A stretch of 51,562 bases of DNA from JBEICQ01 sp046297395 (GTDB lineage Bacteria > Bacteroidota > Bacteroidia > UBA4408), in contig JBKCNM010000047.1 in NCBI GenBank assembly GCA_046297395.1, forward strand, positions 1 through 51,562. The letters are read 5' to 3'. Position numbers and translations under genes: made by a program. Below are positions 33,601 through 41,048 of the stretch, one piece after another; position 1 is the first letter of the stretch; each line of letters begins with the position of its first letter. The notes beneath the pieces are model-generated. The model was given only the letters and a program-made list of their open reading frames with translations, searched no databases and was not told the origin of the DNA.

Positions 33601-34803
33601 GGACCTGCATATGCCAACATCAATGTGATGTCTTCGGCAGCCTCTCCAAATCCTTTTTATGCCAATTTGCTCAGCAACTTGCCAAGTGTGAACATTGTAA
33701 TCACATCAGACAAAAACAAATGGACCCGTTGTCCTGTTTTTGAGGCAACAGATGAAGCCCTGTTGGCGGAAGGCGGTGAGGCTAAACTTAACTTAAGAGA
33801 ACATCAATCGGTTGACAAAGAAGGTAAAATTGCCTCTGATACCATCGCCTCTTCAGATCCCAACTCCCCCAACTACATTGGAGGAATGGGAATGGGATGG
33901 TTCCCCGGTTACGCGATTAATACAGAAACAGGTGAAAGGCTTAACATGGGCTTCTCAGAATATTCATGGCTCATCGGGGAAAATGGCCGTGACATGATTT
34001 GGAATCCTACTTCTACCCGTTCGTTTAATTTCTCTCCAAGACTCGGTGGTGCACACTGTATTTATGTGTTCAATCACAACTACGATGAGCTCCAAAACAC
34101 TGCCGGTACACTTCCCAGCCCTTCTGCCATGCCTTCTTATGACCAAGGAGAATACATTTATAAAAAAATGCGTAACACTGCTGCTCCTACTTTCAGCCTT
34201 CAAAAACAGCAGGTTTTTAGAGATTGTGCATGGGTTGGTTATCCTTTGCTTAAAGAAAACCGCAGTTTGCTCGAAACTGATGTAACAATAAAGATCAGTG
34301 TTAACCGTGCCTTCGGTAGAAATTTCTCTTCCAGAGACCGCATCAGAAGCGCAACCAGCATTGCCTGGGACAATACCAATGTACAGAAAGCCACTGCTCC
34401 CGTTAATGGTAATTTCCCCATGTACAAGTTCTCAACAGATGGACTTGAAACACTCACTAATCAGTCTACTGTGGCTAAAAATGCACTTGAGATGATTAAT
34501 GTTACACCCAATCCATATTACGCATACTCAGATTATGAAACCAGCCAGTTGGACAATCGTGTGAAAATTATCAACCTGCCTCAAAAATGTACCATTGCCA
34601 TTTACACGGTAAATGGTACGCTCATCAGAAGAATCACAAAGGATGATAATGCGACAACTTATATTGATTGGGACATGAAAAACCAGGCAAACATTCCTGT
34701 TGCCAGTGGCCTTTATCTCATCCATGTGGAAGTACCCGATGTAGGAGAAAAAGTACTGAAGTGGTTCGGAGCCATGAGACCTATCGATTTGGACTCGTTC
34801 TAA
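30646..34803 (+). CDS. Giant secreted protein with T9SS type-A-like C-terminal domain
   Basis: A 1385-residue exported protein. The N-terminus has a signal peptide (KKNAFRKSFLLLMAIHALTP, cleaved after SLFA). An N-terminal region has the string ILNGGDMWWDLVSNARYEIP and LFASSLWIGGIDAGGQLKLA, which I associate with a Bacteroidota family of surface proteins of unknown function. EDVDGDNSYSIASGDYP (near 31260-31310) resembles a calcium-binding EF-hand-like loop. The middle is beta-rich and has many Cys. The last 95 residues (from VTPNPYYAYSDYE, then RVKIINLPQKCTIAIYTVNG, to SGLYLIHVEV) form a T9SS type-A-like sorting domain with a short tail after it. The start at 30646 is preferred; an in-frame ATG at 30667 would still leave a signal peptide. 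It lies 20 bp after the receptor and 21 bp before the PorV/PorQ-family gene. Exact function unknown. Confidence 0.82.
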   Translation: MKTIFNNMKKNAFRKSFLLLMAIHALTPSLFAEVNQGVTGKRMQGPSDVAEENCIPATAQTDLDINNVRAKILNGGDMWWDLVSNARYEIPINSKKHSLFASSLWIGGIDAGGQLKLAAQTYRQTGNDFWPGPLDNNATINSERCLAYDRHWKITKRQVQDYVAFTQGNGPQGYTESNIPDAIVQWPGDNPNGNTASDPFLAPYEDVDGDNSYSIASGDYPRYDLSNSGSTGSGTYLYGDQTIFWVFNDKGNIHTETSAPAIGIEVRAQAFGFSTSDEINNMTFYQYEILNKSSFLLTNCYFAYWVDPDLGCYQDDLIGCDVGLGLGICYNSQDVDCANGENTYGNRPAAVGIDFFLGPLADPNGLDDTATFNGTGYNDGIVDNERLGMEKFMIFRNNSTPQGNPFNATHFYNYMRCIWKDGTPLVYIGNGFGYGPGTPCNFAVPGTSDPTNTTPWTMSVPDDWRMVQSAGPFSLQPGAVNYITAGAVWAQSPTGGAQNSVNLLRSADTKAQALFENNFRVLNGPDAPDLTYQELDRELLVYLTNQKSSNNYKELYREKDPTIVGVAESLKFYTFQGYQVYQLKNANVSVTELSNPDQSRLVAQCDIKDGISRLINFNFDPAIGAAVPKEMVDGNDSGVVHSFRFINDAFNPGTRLVNYKKYYFTVVAYAHNNYKTYDPIDPNALDGQKLPYKAGRLNIKTYTLIPHSPAMESGGMVAQSIFGSSPPVTRIEGQGNGGAAVDLTQATMDAIVAAAPGSPVREITYASGKSPIKVKVIDPLNVPKGSFELRMMARCFYPVGMPTDSTSALQTARLRDTLVTLNSDVLAYVTTNSTNKVFRRVKDIPAALDSARWMITGTIGSKTETIVSDTSLLVNYEQIIPEWGLSIKTGQVSNPGSNSISDNNGFLEASISFADNSKNWLGFVEDTEGPFEENWIRSGVTVATTPPPPGTPAYNDYPGFDDNQAFEKVISGGFAPYRLCATDPFGPAYANINVMSSAASPNPFYANLLSNLPSVNIVITSDKNKWTRCPVFEATDEALLAEGGEAKLNLREHQSVDKEGKIASDTIASSDPNSPNYIGGMGMGWFPGYAINTETGERLNMGFSEYSWLIGENGRDMIWNPTSTRSFNFSPRLGGAHCIYVFNHNYDELQNTAGTLPSPSAMPSYDQGEYIYKKMRNTAAPTFSLQKQQVFRDCAWVGYPLLKENRSLLETDVTIKISVNRAFGRNFSSRDRIRSATSIAWDNTNVQKATAPVNGNFPMYKFSTDGLETLTNQSTVAKNALEMINVTPNPYYAYSDYETSQLDNRVKIINLPQKCTIAIYTVNGTLIRRITKDDNATTYIDWDMKNQANIPVASGLYLIHVEVPDVGEKVLKWFGAMRPIDLDSF

Positions 34804-34824
34804 GAAAATGCATTTAGGAAACAA

Positions 34825-35886
34825 ATGAATATGCACATCACCAAAATAAGAGCCATCCTTTTAGCAGGGATACTTTTTTACAATTATCAATCTGTAGAAG
34901 CAGGTAACAAAGACAGGACCGGTCAAGCCGGCGCCACCGAATTGTTGATAAATCCTTGGGCAAGAAGTTCAGGAATTGCATCTGCAGGCGTTGCCGCAGT
35001 GCGGGGTATTGAAGCTCAGGGCATCAATGTTGCAGGACTGGCTTTTACACAAAAAACAGAAATTGTTTTTGCCAGAACTGCCTGGTTGGTGGGTACGGGC
35101 TCAAACCTGAATGCCTTTGGACTTTCTCAAAAAATCGGGTCATCAAGTGTTCTTGGCTTAGGATTTACATCGATGGGCTTTGGAGAAATTATGCGTACAA
35201 ATCCGGATAATCCGGAAGGTGGCTTAGGAACATTCAGTCCTCGTTTTCTAAACATCAACATTTCATATGCAAAGGAATTTTCCAACTCCATCTATGGAGG
35301 TATCAATCTCAAGGTAATCAATCAGTCTATTTCGAACTTGCGTGCAACCGGAGTTGCCATTGATGCAGGCGTTCAATATGTGACCGGGAAAAGAAAGGAA
35401 TTGAAATTTGGTATTTCATTGCGTAATATCGGTACACCGATTAAATACTCAGGTGACGGTTTATCATCGAGAGCTACCATGCCTATCGGAACCTCTCTCA
35501 CCATTGAACAGCGTTCTGCCAGATTTGAATTGCCTTCTCAGCTGAATATCGGTGGTGCATATGATATTTATTTCAGCAAAGAAAACACGGACCACCGAAT
35601 CACGGCAATGGCGAATTTCCAATCAAACTCATTCTATCGAGACATTTATCAATTGGGTGGAGAATATGCATTTAAAAACATGTTTATGGCAAGGTTAGGA
35701 TATAACTTTGAATCTCAATTGTTTAGTGATGTAAATAGAACCAATGCACTAACAGGTCTTTGTGCCGGTGCTACCATTGAAGTTCCTGTAAACAAAAAAG
35801 GTTCTGTCATGGGGATTGATTATTCCTTTAGGGCATCCAATCCATTTTCCGGATGTCATGCCATTGGTCTGAGATTAGGCCTCTAA
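34825..35886 (+). CDS. PorV/PorQ-family outer-membrane barrel
   Basis: A 353-residue outer-membrane protein with a signal peptide ending near SVEAG. The N-terminal mature sequence TGQAGATELLINPWARSSGI followed by an AGVAAVRGIEAQGINVAGLA region is the hallmark of the PorV/PorQ (UPF0164) family, and the remainder is alternating beta-strand sequence ending IGLRLGL. In P. gingivalis PorV carries T9SS cargo from the translocon to the attachment complex and binds its C-terminal domain. Here the gene follows directly after a large T9SS-type protein, so a dedicated docking or shuttle role for that protein is a reasonable inference. It is the last gene of the unit and is followed by a terminator. Confidence 0.85.
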   Translation: MNMHITKIRAILLAGILFYNYQSVEAGNKDRTGQAGATELLINPWARSSGIASAGVAAVRGIEAQGINVAGLAFTQKTEIVFARTAWLVGTGSNLNAFGLSQKIGSSSVLGLGFTSMGFGEIMRTNPDNPEGGLGTFSPRFLNINISYAKEFSNSIYGGINLKVINQSISNLRATGVAIDAGVQYVTGKRKELKFGISLRNIGTPIKYSGDGLSSRATMPIGTSLTIEQRSARFELPSQLNIGGAYDIYFSKENTDHRITAMANFQSNSFYRDIYQLGGEYAFKNMFMARLGYNFESQLFSDVNRTNALTGLCAGATIEVPVNKKGSVMGIDYSFRASNPFSGCHAIGLRLGL

Positions 35887-35907
35887 AAAAATCCATACAT
35901 TTGTCAC

Positions 35908-35944
35908 TCATCCCGGTACCAATGCCGGGATGATTTTATTTTAG
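35908..35944 (+). terminator. Stem-loop terminator after the PorV/PorQ-family gene
   Basis: TCATCCCGG (35908-35916) pairs perfectly with CCGGGATGA (35925-35933) over an 8-base loop, followed by TTTTATTTT. It ends the receptor-exoprotein-barrel unit. An exact -7 match, TACATTTG (35896-35903), lies just before it, so it could alternatively form in the leader of greA. Confidence 0.82.
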
Positions 35945-35953
35945 CATAACACC

Positions 35954-36430
35954 ATGGCACAAACCCAATATTTCACAGAGGAGGGTCTGAAAAAACTAAA
36001 AGACGAATTGCTTCAGTTAATCACTGTTGAAAGACCCCGAATATCAGGACAAATTGCAGAGGCAAGAGACAAAGGAGACTTGTCTGAAAACGCTGAATAT
36101 GATGCAGCGAAAGAAGCACAGGGGCTTTTGGAACTCCGTATTTCTCAGATGCAGGAAATTGTTAGAAATGCCAAAATCATTGATGAAAGTAAACTCGATC
36201 ATGGGAAAATACTCATCTTGTCTAAAGTTGCTTTAAAAAATATCCTTACAGGCGCAAATCTCAGCTATACCATCGTACCTCAGAATGAGGCAGACATCAA
36301 ACAAGGCAAAATTTCTGTAGAATCTCCCATAGGCAAAGGTCTTCTGGGAAAAAAAGTGGGAGATGTTGCAGAAATATCGGTCCCTTCCGGAGCGGTGATG
36401 AAATTTGAAATCCTTGAAATCGGCCGCTGA
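35954..36430 (+). CDS. greA: Transcript cleavage factor GreA
   Basis: A 158-residue factor that rescues backtracked RNA polymerase by stimulating cleavage of the nascent RNA. The N-terminal coiled coil begins FTEEGLKKLKDEL and carries the catalytic acidic tip in GDLSENAEYDAAKEAQ. The C-terminal FKBP-like domain includes SVESPIGKGLLGKKVGDVAE. Length is standard. It shares a one-base stop/start overlap (TGATG) with the HIT-family gene, so the two are co-translated. Confidence 0.97.
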   Translation: MAQTQYFTEEGLKKLKDELLQLITVERPRISGQIAEARDKGDLSENAEYDAAKEAQGLLELRISQMQEIVRNAKIIDESKLDHGKILILSKVALKNILTGANLSYTIVPQNEADIKQGKISVESPIGKGLLGKKVGDVAEISVPSGAVMKFEILEIGR

Positions 36431-36828
36431 TGTCAAGTATCTTCTCTCGTATCATTGATGGGGAAATCCCCTGCTATAAGATTCTTGAGAACGATGATTT
36501 TCTTGCCTTTCTGGATATTATGCCACTTGTGCACGGGCATGTATTAGTAGTGCCTAAAAAAGAGATTGATGAGTTTTTCTCGCTTGATGATAATCTGTTA
36601 TCACAAATCATGGTTTTTTCAAAACCCATTGCCATTGCTATTAAAAAGGCTTTCCCTTGCAAGCGCGTAGGGGTGGCTGTTATTGGTTTGGAAGTTCCAC
36701 ATGCACATGTTCATTTGCTGCCATTAAATGATGTTGGCAACATCAATTTTCAGATGCCCAAACTTCAGCCTTCTGTGGAAGAGTTGAAAGATGCGCAAGC
36801 AAAAATCTGCGCCTTTTTAAAAGCCTAA
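36430..36828 (+). CDS. HIT-family (histidine triad) nucleotide hydrolase
   Basis: A 132-residue cytoplasmic protein with IFSRIIDGEIPCYKILEND at the start, the LVHGHVLVVPKKE strand and the histidine triad HAHVHLL. HIT (HINT-type) proteins hydrolyse adenosine phosphoramidates and related nucleotides; the biological substrate in Bacteroidota is not known. It is coupled to greA and overlaps the 3' end of the convergent rsgA by four bases. Confidence 0.93.
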   Translation: MSSIFSRIIDGEIPCYKILENDDFLAFLDIMPLVHGHVLVVPKKEIDEFFSLDDNLLSQIMVFSKPIAIAIKKAFPCKRVGVAVIGLEVPHAHVHLLPLNDVGNINFQMPKLQPSVEELKDAQAKICAFLKA

Positions 36829-37751
36829 TCTCTTTTATCCTCATTTCGCATGCTAAGGTAGTTGTGGTATCTGCCATCATCCAGTCTTCCTTCGCTGAGT
36901 GCTTCAAGAACCCTACAGCCCGGCTCATTGACATGTTGGCAGTCGGAGAAACTGCAATTTTTTGCCAAGGCTAAAAATTCAGGAAAATAGGAAGCAATTT
37001 CCGCCTTTTCCATGTCCACCAAACCAAGTTCTTTGATCCCCGGTGTATCAATAAGAAAGGCATGGTTTTTTGCCGCATACATCTCTGCGTAGGTGGTGGT
37101 ATGTTTTCCTTTGTGATGTACATGAGAGACATCACCGGTCTTAAGATGTAAACCCGGTACCAATGCATTGATGATGCTACTTTTCCCTGCCCCGGAATGT
37201 CCTGCGAATAAACAGATTTTACTTTCAGATATAAGGACAATACGCTGCATCCCCTCACCTGTTGTAGCTGAAGTGTCAATGCAGGTATACCCTAAGGCAG
37301 CATACAATTTGCCCAAATGATTAGCTTCGTTTTTATCCTCCAAAGTCCAACGGTCACATTTGTTAAAGAGCAGCACAACCTCAATATGATAAGCTGCAGC
37401 CGTAACAAGAAACCGATCGATGAATCCGGTTGATGTTTTTGGATGAGAAGGTGTAACAACAAGAAATGCCAGATCAATATTGCTGGCAAGAATGTGGGTC
37501 TGTCTTGACAGATTAATGGACTTTCTGATGATGTAATTTCTACGGGGCAGGATGGTATCTATCATCCATTGTTCGCCCGATTGTTTCAGAATCACTTCAT
37601 CGCCCACACACACCGGGTTGGTGTGCTTGATATTGAGTAAACGAATGCTCCCCTTTAGTCTGCAGGTAATTATTTCCTGGGCAGGGGTTTGAACCCTGTA
37701 TTCTTTACCGGTGGATTTGATGACTGTTCCCTGCAGATTCAATTCAGCCAT
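36825..37751 (-). CDS. rsgA: Small ribosomal subunit biogenesis GTPase RsgA
   Basis: A 308-residue GTPase with circularly permuted motifs that checks late 30S assembly. It has an N-terminal OB-fold, the GTPase core in the order NKCD (G4), then GHSGAGKSS (G1) and DTPGIKELGL (G3), and a C-terminal zinc site CSFSDCQHVNEPGC. All parts are intact. It is 62 bp downstream of ppiD on the same strand and likely co-transcribed with it, and meets the HIT-family gene tail to tail. Confidence 0.96.
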   Translation of the reverse strand: MAELNLQGTVIKSTGKEYRVQTPAQEIITCRLKGSIRLLNIKHTNPVCVGDEVILKQSGEQWMIDTILPRRNYIIRKSINLSRQTHILASNIDLAFLVVTPSHPKTSTGFIDRFLVTAAAYHIEVVLLFNKCDRWTLEDKNEANHLGKLYAALGYTCIDTSATTGEGMQRIVLISESKICLFAGHSGAGKSSIINALVPGLHLKTGDVSHVHHKGKHTTTYAEMYAAKNHAFLIDTPGIKELGLVDMEKAEIASYFPEFLALAKNCSFSDCQHVNEPGCRVLEALSEGRLDDGRYHNYLSMRNEDKRD

Positions 37752-37813
37752 GAGGAACAGTTAAGCACACCCTGCCGGATAAGTAGTTAACTATGATAGA
37801 ATTCAGCGAGGCA

Positions 37814-39910
37814 TTAATAGAAGTTCGCCCTGAAATCTTCAACACCGGCTTTTTGCTTCAAAGATTCGAACACCTCGTAATCGACCCTTGATTTGAATTG
37901 ATTTGCCAGTTGATCCACGCTGGATTTATAGTCTTTAACGGGTGCGGGTTCAGTTACATTCATTACCTCCACAAGGTACACTGCATTGTCACCTTTGATT
38001 GGTTTTTTAATGTATCCTACTTTGGCATCAGCGATGGCTCCAATCAAGGAAAGCTCGCGGCCTGTGGATATGTAAGGTGACATAAAATTGACAGAGGCTG
38101 CTGAGTCCAAAGGAAGAGAGAGCATGGCAGATACTTGCGCAACATGGGTGGCCGAGGCTGATTTTGAAGCCATGTCCTTGATGAATTTTTCTGCCTTTTT
38201 TTCCTTGATTACTTCGGCTTCAACTTGCTTTTGTACATCTTCAAATGCAAGCACTCCTTTGTCTTTGATTTCGGTAAGTACGGCTATCACATATTTCTTG
38301 TCCAACTCAAACACTTTTGAAACATCTCCTTTCTTGGCCTCGTAGGCCCATTTTACCACTTGTCTGGCATTTTGGAGACCGGTGATATTTCTGTCGATAT
38401 CTCTGAAATTTGGCGCTTGTTGTTTGGTTAATTTTTGGTCGCTAACGGATTTGTTGAAGGCATCGGCCACCGTGTTTTGTCCGGCAAAGGCACTTGCTTT
38501 TTGATATATCTGCTGAAATGTTTTGGTTCCCGGTTCAAGTATTCTATCCAGGTAAGAGATGAGTACTTTTTTTGCATCTACACCCTTGCCGGTAATTTCG
38601 ATAAGGTGCACACCAAACTGGGATTCCACGATAGGCATGTCCCCGATTTTTCCATTGAAACAAGCGTCATTAAAGGGTTTGACCATCATGCCTTCCTTGA
38701 AAAAACCTAAGTCACCACCTTTGATGGCAGATCCCGGATCCTGGGATTGGGTGCGAGCAAGGTCTTCGAACTTTGCTCCGGATTTAATCAGTTTTTTAAG
38801 ACTATCGGCTTTTGCTTTGGCCGCTGCTGTATTGCCATTTTCTGCTTTTATAAGAATGTGTCTGGCTTTTACAGAATCGGGAGCCATTCGCACAGCTGTG
38901 AGTTTTGCGAGTTTGAAGGCTGTACCATCAAAAAAGGGTCCAACCATGGTGCCTACGGGAGCCCTGAAAAGGGTATCAACAAATGGCGAGAGTTGAGATT
39001 TAGATAGGTAGCTTGCAGAGAATTTGGTATCTGCATTGGCGTTTACAAAATCGGAATCGCTAGTGGCAGAGGCAAACTCAGGGGCAAGCTTGCTTATTTC
39101 GTCGAGTGTTTCTGTTTTGTCTTCAGAGGATGGTTGAATGTCGAATGAGACAAATTCTATACTCCTGGTTTGAAACTCCTGTTTGTATTTATGTTTGTTC
39201 TCGTTGTAGTATTTTTTTTGTTCTTCTTCCGTAGGTTTAAAGAGTGAGTCGGCAACACTAAAGTATTTCTGAGCCACATAATGAAGTTTGAGTGAGCGGT
39301 TTTGGGCTTTGTACTGGCGAGCTGCTTCAGCTTTGGTAATAAAAATTCCTTTCTTGATGAGGGTATTAAATTTATTCATCACACGCTCCTGCTTTAGTGC
39401 CTGCTCGAAATTAAGCCAGCGTTCTTTTGTAGCGCCTGTCTCATCTTTGTCCATGTTCTTCAAAAACTGAATCACCTGGTTGGGATCAAACACACCTGTT
39501 TGAGGGTTGGTAAATGCTTGTTTTACGGAAGGATGGGGGGTTTTGCCCTGCACCATGTCAAACAGCTCTTCTTTAGACACAGCCAAGCCCAGTTCCTGGT
39601 ATTGCTTGTCCATTATTTTCCCCATCAGTAATTCATTCCAAACCTGGTTTCTGATATACTCGGTTTGGTTTTCATCCACGGCATTTTTACCGCTTCTTTG
39701 TTTTTCATTTTCTATGGCTTTCTGAACCTTTTCTTCAAATTCAGCGATTCCGATTTCAGTGCCCATCACTTCTCCAACGATGGTTTTTTGTCCGGAAAAA
39801 AAGCGGTTACCTGAATCCAGGGCACTCTCCAAAATAAATACCAACAATGCAAGGGCGATGATACCTACCAACAACCCTGATTTGGTTCTGATTTTTTCTA
39901 AAATCGACAT
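37814..39910 (-). CDS. ppiD: Periplasmic chaperone/peptidyl-prolyl isomerase (PpiD/SurA type)
   Basis: A 698-residue protein with one N-terminal membrane anchor (about 12-31, SGLLVGIIALALLVFILESA) and a long periplasmic part: a SurA/PpiD-like N-terminal helical region, then a parvulin domain around residues 345-440 (ARHILIKAENG, DPGSAIKGGDLGFF, GVHLIEITGK), then more helical sequence. PpiD-type proteins help newly exported proteins fold near the Sec channel. Length is longer than E. coli PpiD (623) but normal for Bacteroidota. It precedes rsgA and is divergent from a lipoprotein gene. The large surface proteins encoded nearby are plausible clients, but no specific link is shown. Confidence 0.9.
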   Translation of the reverse strand: MSILEKIRTKSGLLVGIIALALLVFILESALDSGNRFFSGQKTIVGEVMGTEIGIAEFEEKVQKAIENEKQRSGKNAVDENQTEYIRNQVWNELLMGKIMDKQYQELGLAVSKEELFDMVQGKTPHPSVKQAFTNPQTGVFDPNQVIQFLKNMDKDETGATKERWLNFEQALKQERVMNKFNTLIKKGIFITKAEAARQYKAQNRSLKLHYVAQKYFSVADSLFKPTEEEQKKYYNENKHKYKQEFQTRSIEFVSFDIQPSSEDKTETLDEISKLAPEFASATSDSDFVNANADTKFSASYLSKSQLSPFVDTLFRAPVGTMVGPFFDGTAFKLAKLTAVRMAPDSVKARHILIKAENGNTAAAKAKADSLKKLIKSGAKFEDLARTQSQDPGSAIKGGDLGFFKEGMMVKPFNDACFNGKIGDMPIVESQFGVHLIEITGKGVDAKKVLISYLDRILEPGTKTFQQIYQKASAFAGQNTVADAFNKSVSDQKLTKQQAPNFRDIDRNITGLQNARQVVKWAYEAKKGDVSKVFELDKKYVIAVLTEIKDKGVLAFEDVQKQVEAEVIKEKKAEKFIKDMASKSASATHVAQVSAMLSLPLDSAASVNFMSPYISTGRELSLIGAIADAKVGYIKKPIKGDNAVYLVEVMNVTEPAPVKDYKSSVDQLANQFKSRVDYEVFESLKQKAGVEDFRANFY

Positions 39911-39993
39911 GGGACTTGTGTTTTAAAGGGTTGCGAATATACAAATCAACCCGGTTATTTCGAGCCTTAAAATTTATTTATCTGGAAATCAAA

Positions 39994-40022
39994 TTGTTAT
40001 TGAAATATATTCGATAAATTTG
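39994..40022 (+). promoter_or_regulatory. Promoter of the lipoprotein gene
   Basis: TTG (39994-39996) and TAAATTTG (40015-40022) match the -33 and -7 elements with an 18-base spacer. The ATG is at 40078, leaving a leader of about 50 bases. Confidence 0.55.
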
Positions 40023-40077
40023 CTTCTCGGATTAAACGAAATATCTGTTCGGGTATCCTAACAACAAAACTAGCAAA

Positions 40078-40944
40078 ATGAAAACAACCAAATTTACAGG
40101 AGTAGCACTCCTTGGGCTTTTAAGTCTGGCAGTAATGACCAGTTCATGTAACAAGAATGTTGAGGAAACTGCCACCTCTGAAGAAACAACTGCTGCCGAC
40201 AACCAGGAAGCAAACGCAGTTGGTGATGAATCATCAAATATTGTAGACAATGCTGCCAACGGCAACAATCTTTTCGGCCGCACTCAGGGTGTAGCTGAGC
40301 AGCTCGATGCCATGAGCGGATGCGCCACCATCACCCGTGACACACTTGGAGTAAACAACTACCGTGTAACTGTTGACTTTGGTGCCACCAACTGTCTTTG
40401 TGCAGATGGAAAAAATCGAAGAGGTAAAGTCATTGCTACTTTCTCCGGTGATTTTTGGGCTACCGGTGGGGTGAAGACGATCACCTTTGATAACTTCTAT
40501 CGTAACGACAACAAAATTGAAGGTACCCGCACGGTAACCAATCAGGGTGCAAATGCATCAGGAAATTATTCCTGGAAGATAGTTGCTGCTAACATGCGTC
40601 TTACCCGCACGGATGGGAAGTTTCATACATGGAATTCCGAGCGAACCAGAGAAATGCTGGCCGGTTATAATACCCGTGGAAACTGGCAGGACGATGAATA
40701 TCAAATCACCGGAACAGCGAGTGGCAGCAATTCAAACGGGGTTACTTACACCGCCAATATCACCACCCCACTTCATCGCAAACTAAGTTGTCGTTGGATA
40801 GATAAGGGGGTAATTGAGTTTCAGAACTCCAACGGAAAAAGTCGTACACTCGATTACGGAGATGGTACCTGTGATGATCAGGCAACTGTGCAGGTAACCG
40901 GAAGGCGAGGACGCACCCTTACAAGAACGATTACACTGAGGTAA
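40078..40944 (+). CDS. Lipoprotein of unknown function
   Basis: A 288-residue lipoprotein with the lipobox VMTSSC and the lipid-carrying C24. Residues 25-65 are an acidic Glu/Thr/Asp-rich linker, typical of surface-bound lipoproteins. The rest is a beta-rich domain with Cys pairs (SGCATIT, TNCLCADGKNRRG, KLSCRW, DGTCDD) and RRGRTLTRTITLR at the end. I recognise no named family. It has its own promoter and a strong terminator and so is a single-gene unit, divergent from ppiD. Cys residues at regular places suggest disulfides outside the cytoplasm. Start is certain from the lipoprotein signal. Confidence 0.82.
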   Translation: MKTTKFTGVALLGLLSLAVMTSSCNKNVEETATSEETTAADNQEANAVGDESSNIVDNAANGNNLFGRTQGVAEQLDAMSGCATITRDTLGVNNYRVTVDFGATNCLCADGKNRRGKVIATFSGDFWATGGVKTITFDNFYRNDNKIEGTRTVTNQGANASGNYSWKIVAANMRLTRTDGKFHTWNSERTREMLAGYNTRGNWQDDEYQITGTASGSNSNGVTYTANITTPLHRKLSCRWIDKGVIEFQNSNGKSRTLDYGDGTCDDQATVQVTGRRGRTLTRTITLR

Positions 40945-40970
40945 TCATTTTCTTCACATATTCGAATCCC

Positions 40971-40997
40971 AAGGCCGTTATTTAACGGCCTTTTTTT
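40971..40997 (+). terminator. Intrinsic terminator of the lipoprotein gene
   Basis: AAGGCCGTTA (40971-40980) and TAACGGCCTT (40983-40992) form a perfect stem with a very small loop, followed by a T-run to 40997. Confidence 0.9.
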
Positions 40998-41048
40998 GTT
41001 GAGTCCACTGATTCATTTAATATTGCGCTTCTTTTTGAAACTCCCCAA

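Noticed and set aside
40960..40970. TTCGAATCC resembling a tRNA T-loop
   Set aside because: No acceptor stem or anticodon arm around it; it is the run-up to the lipoprotein terminator.
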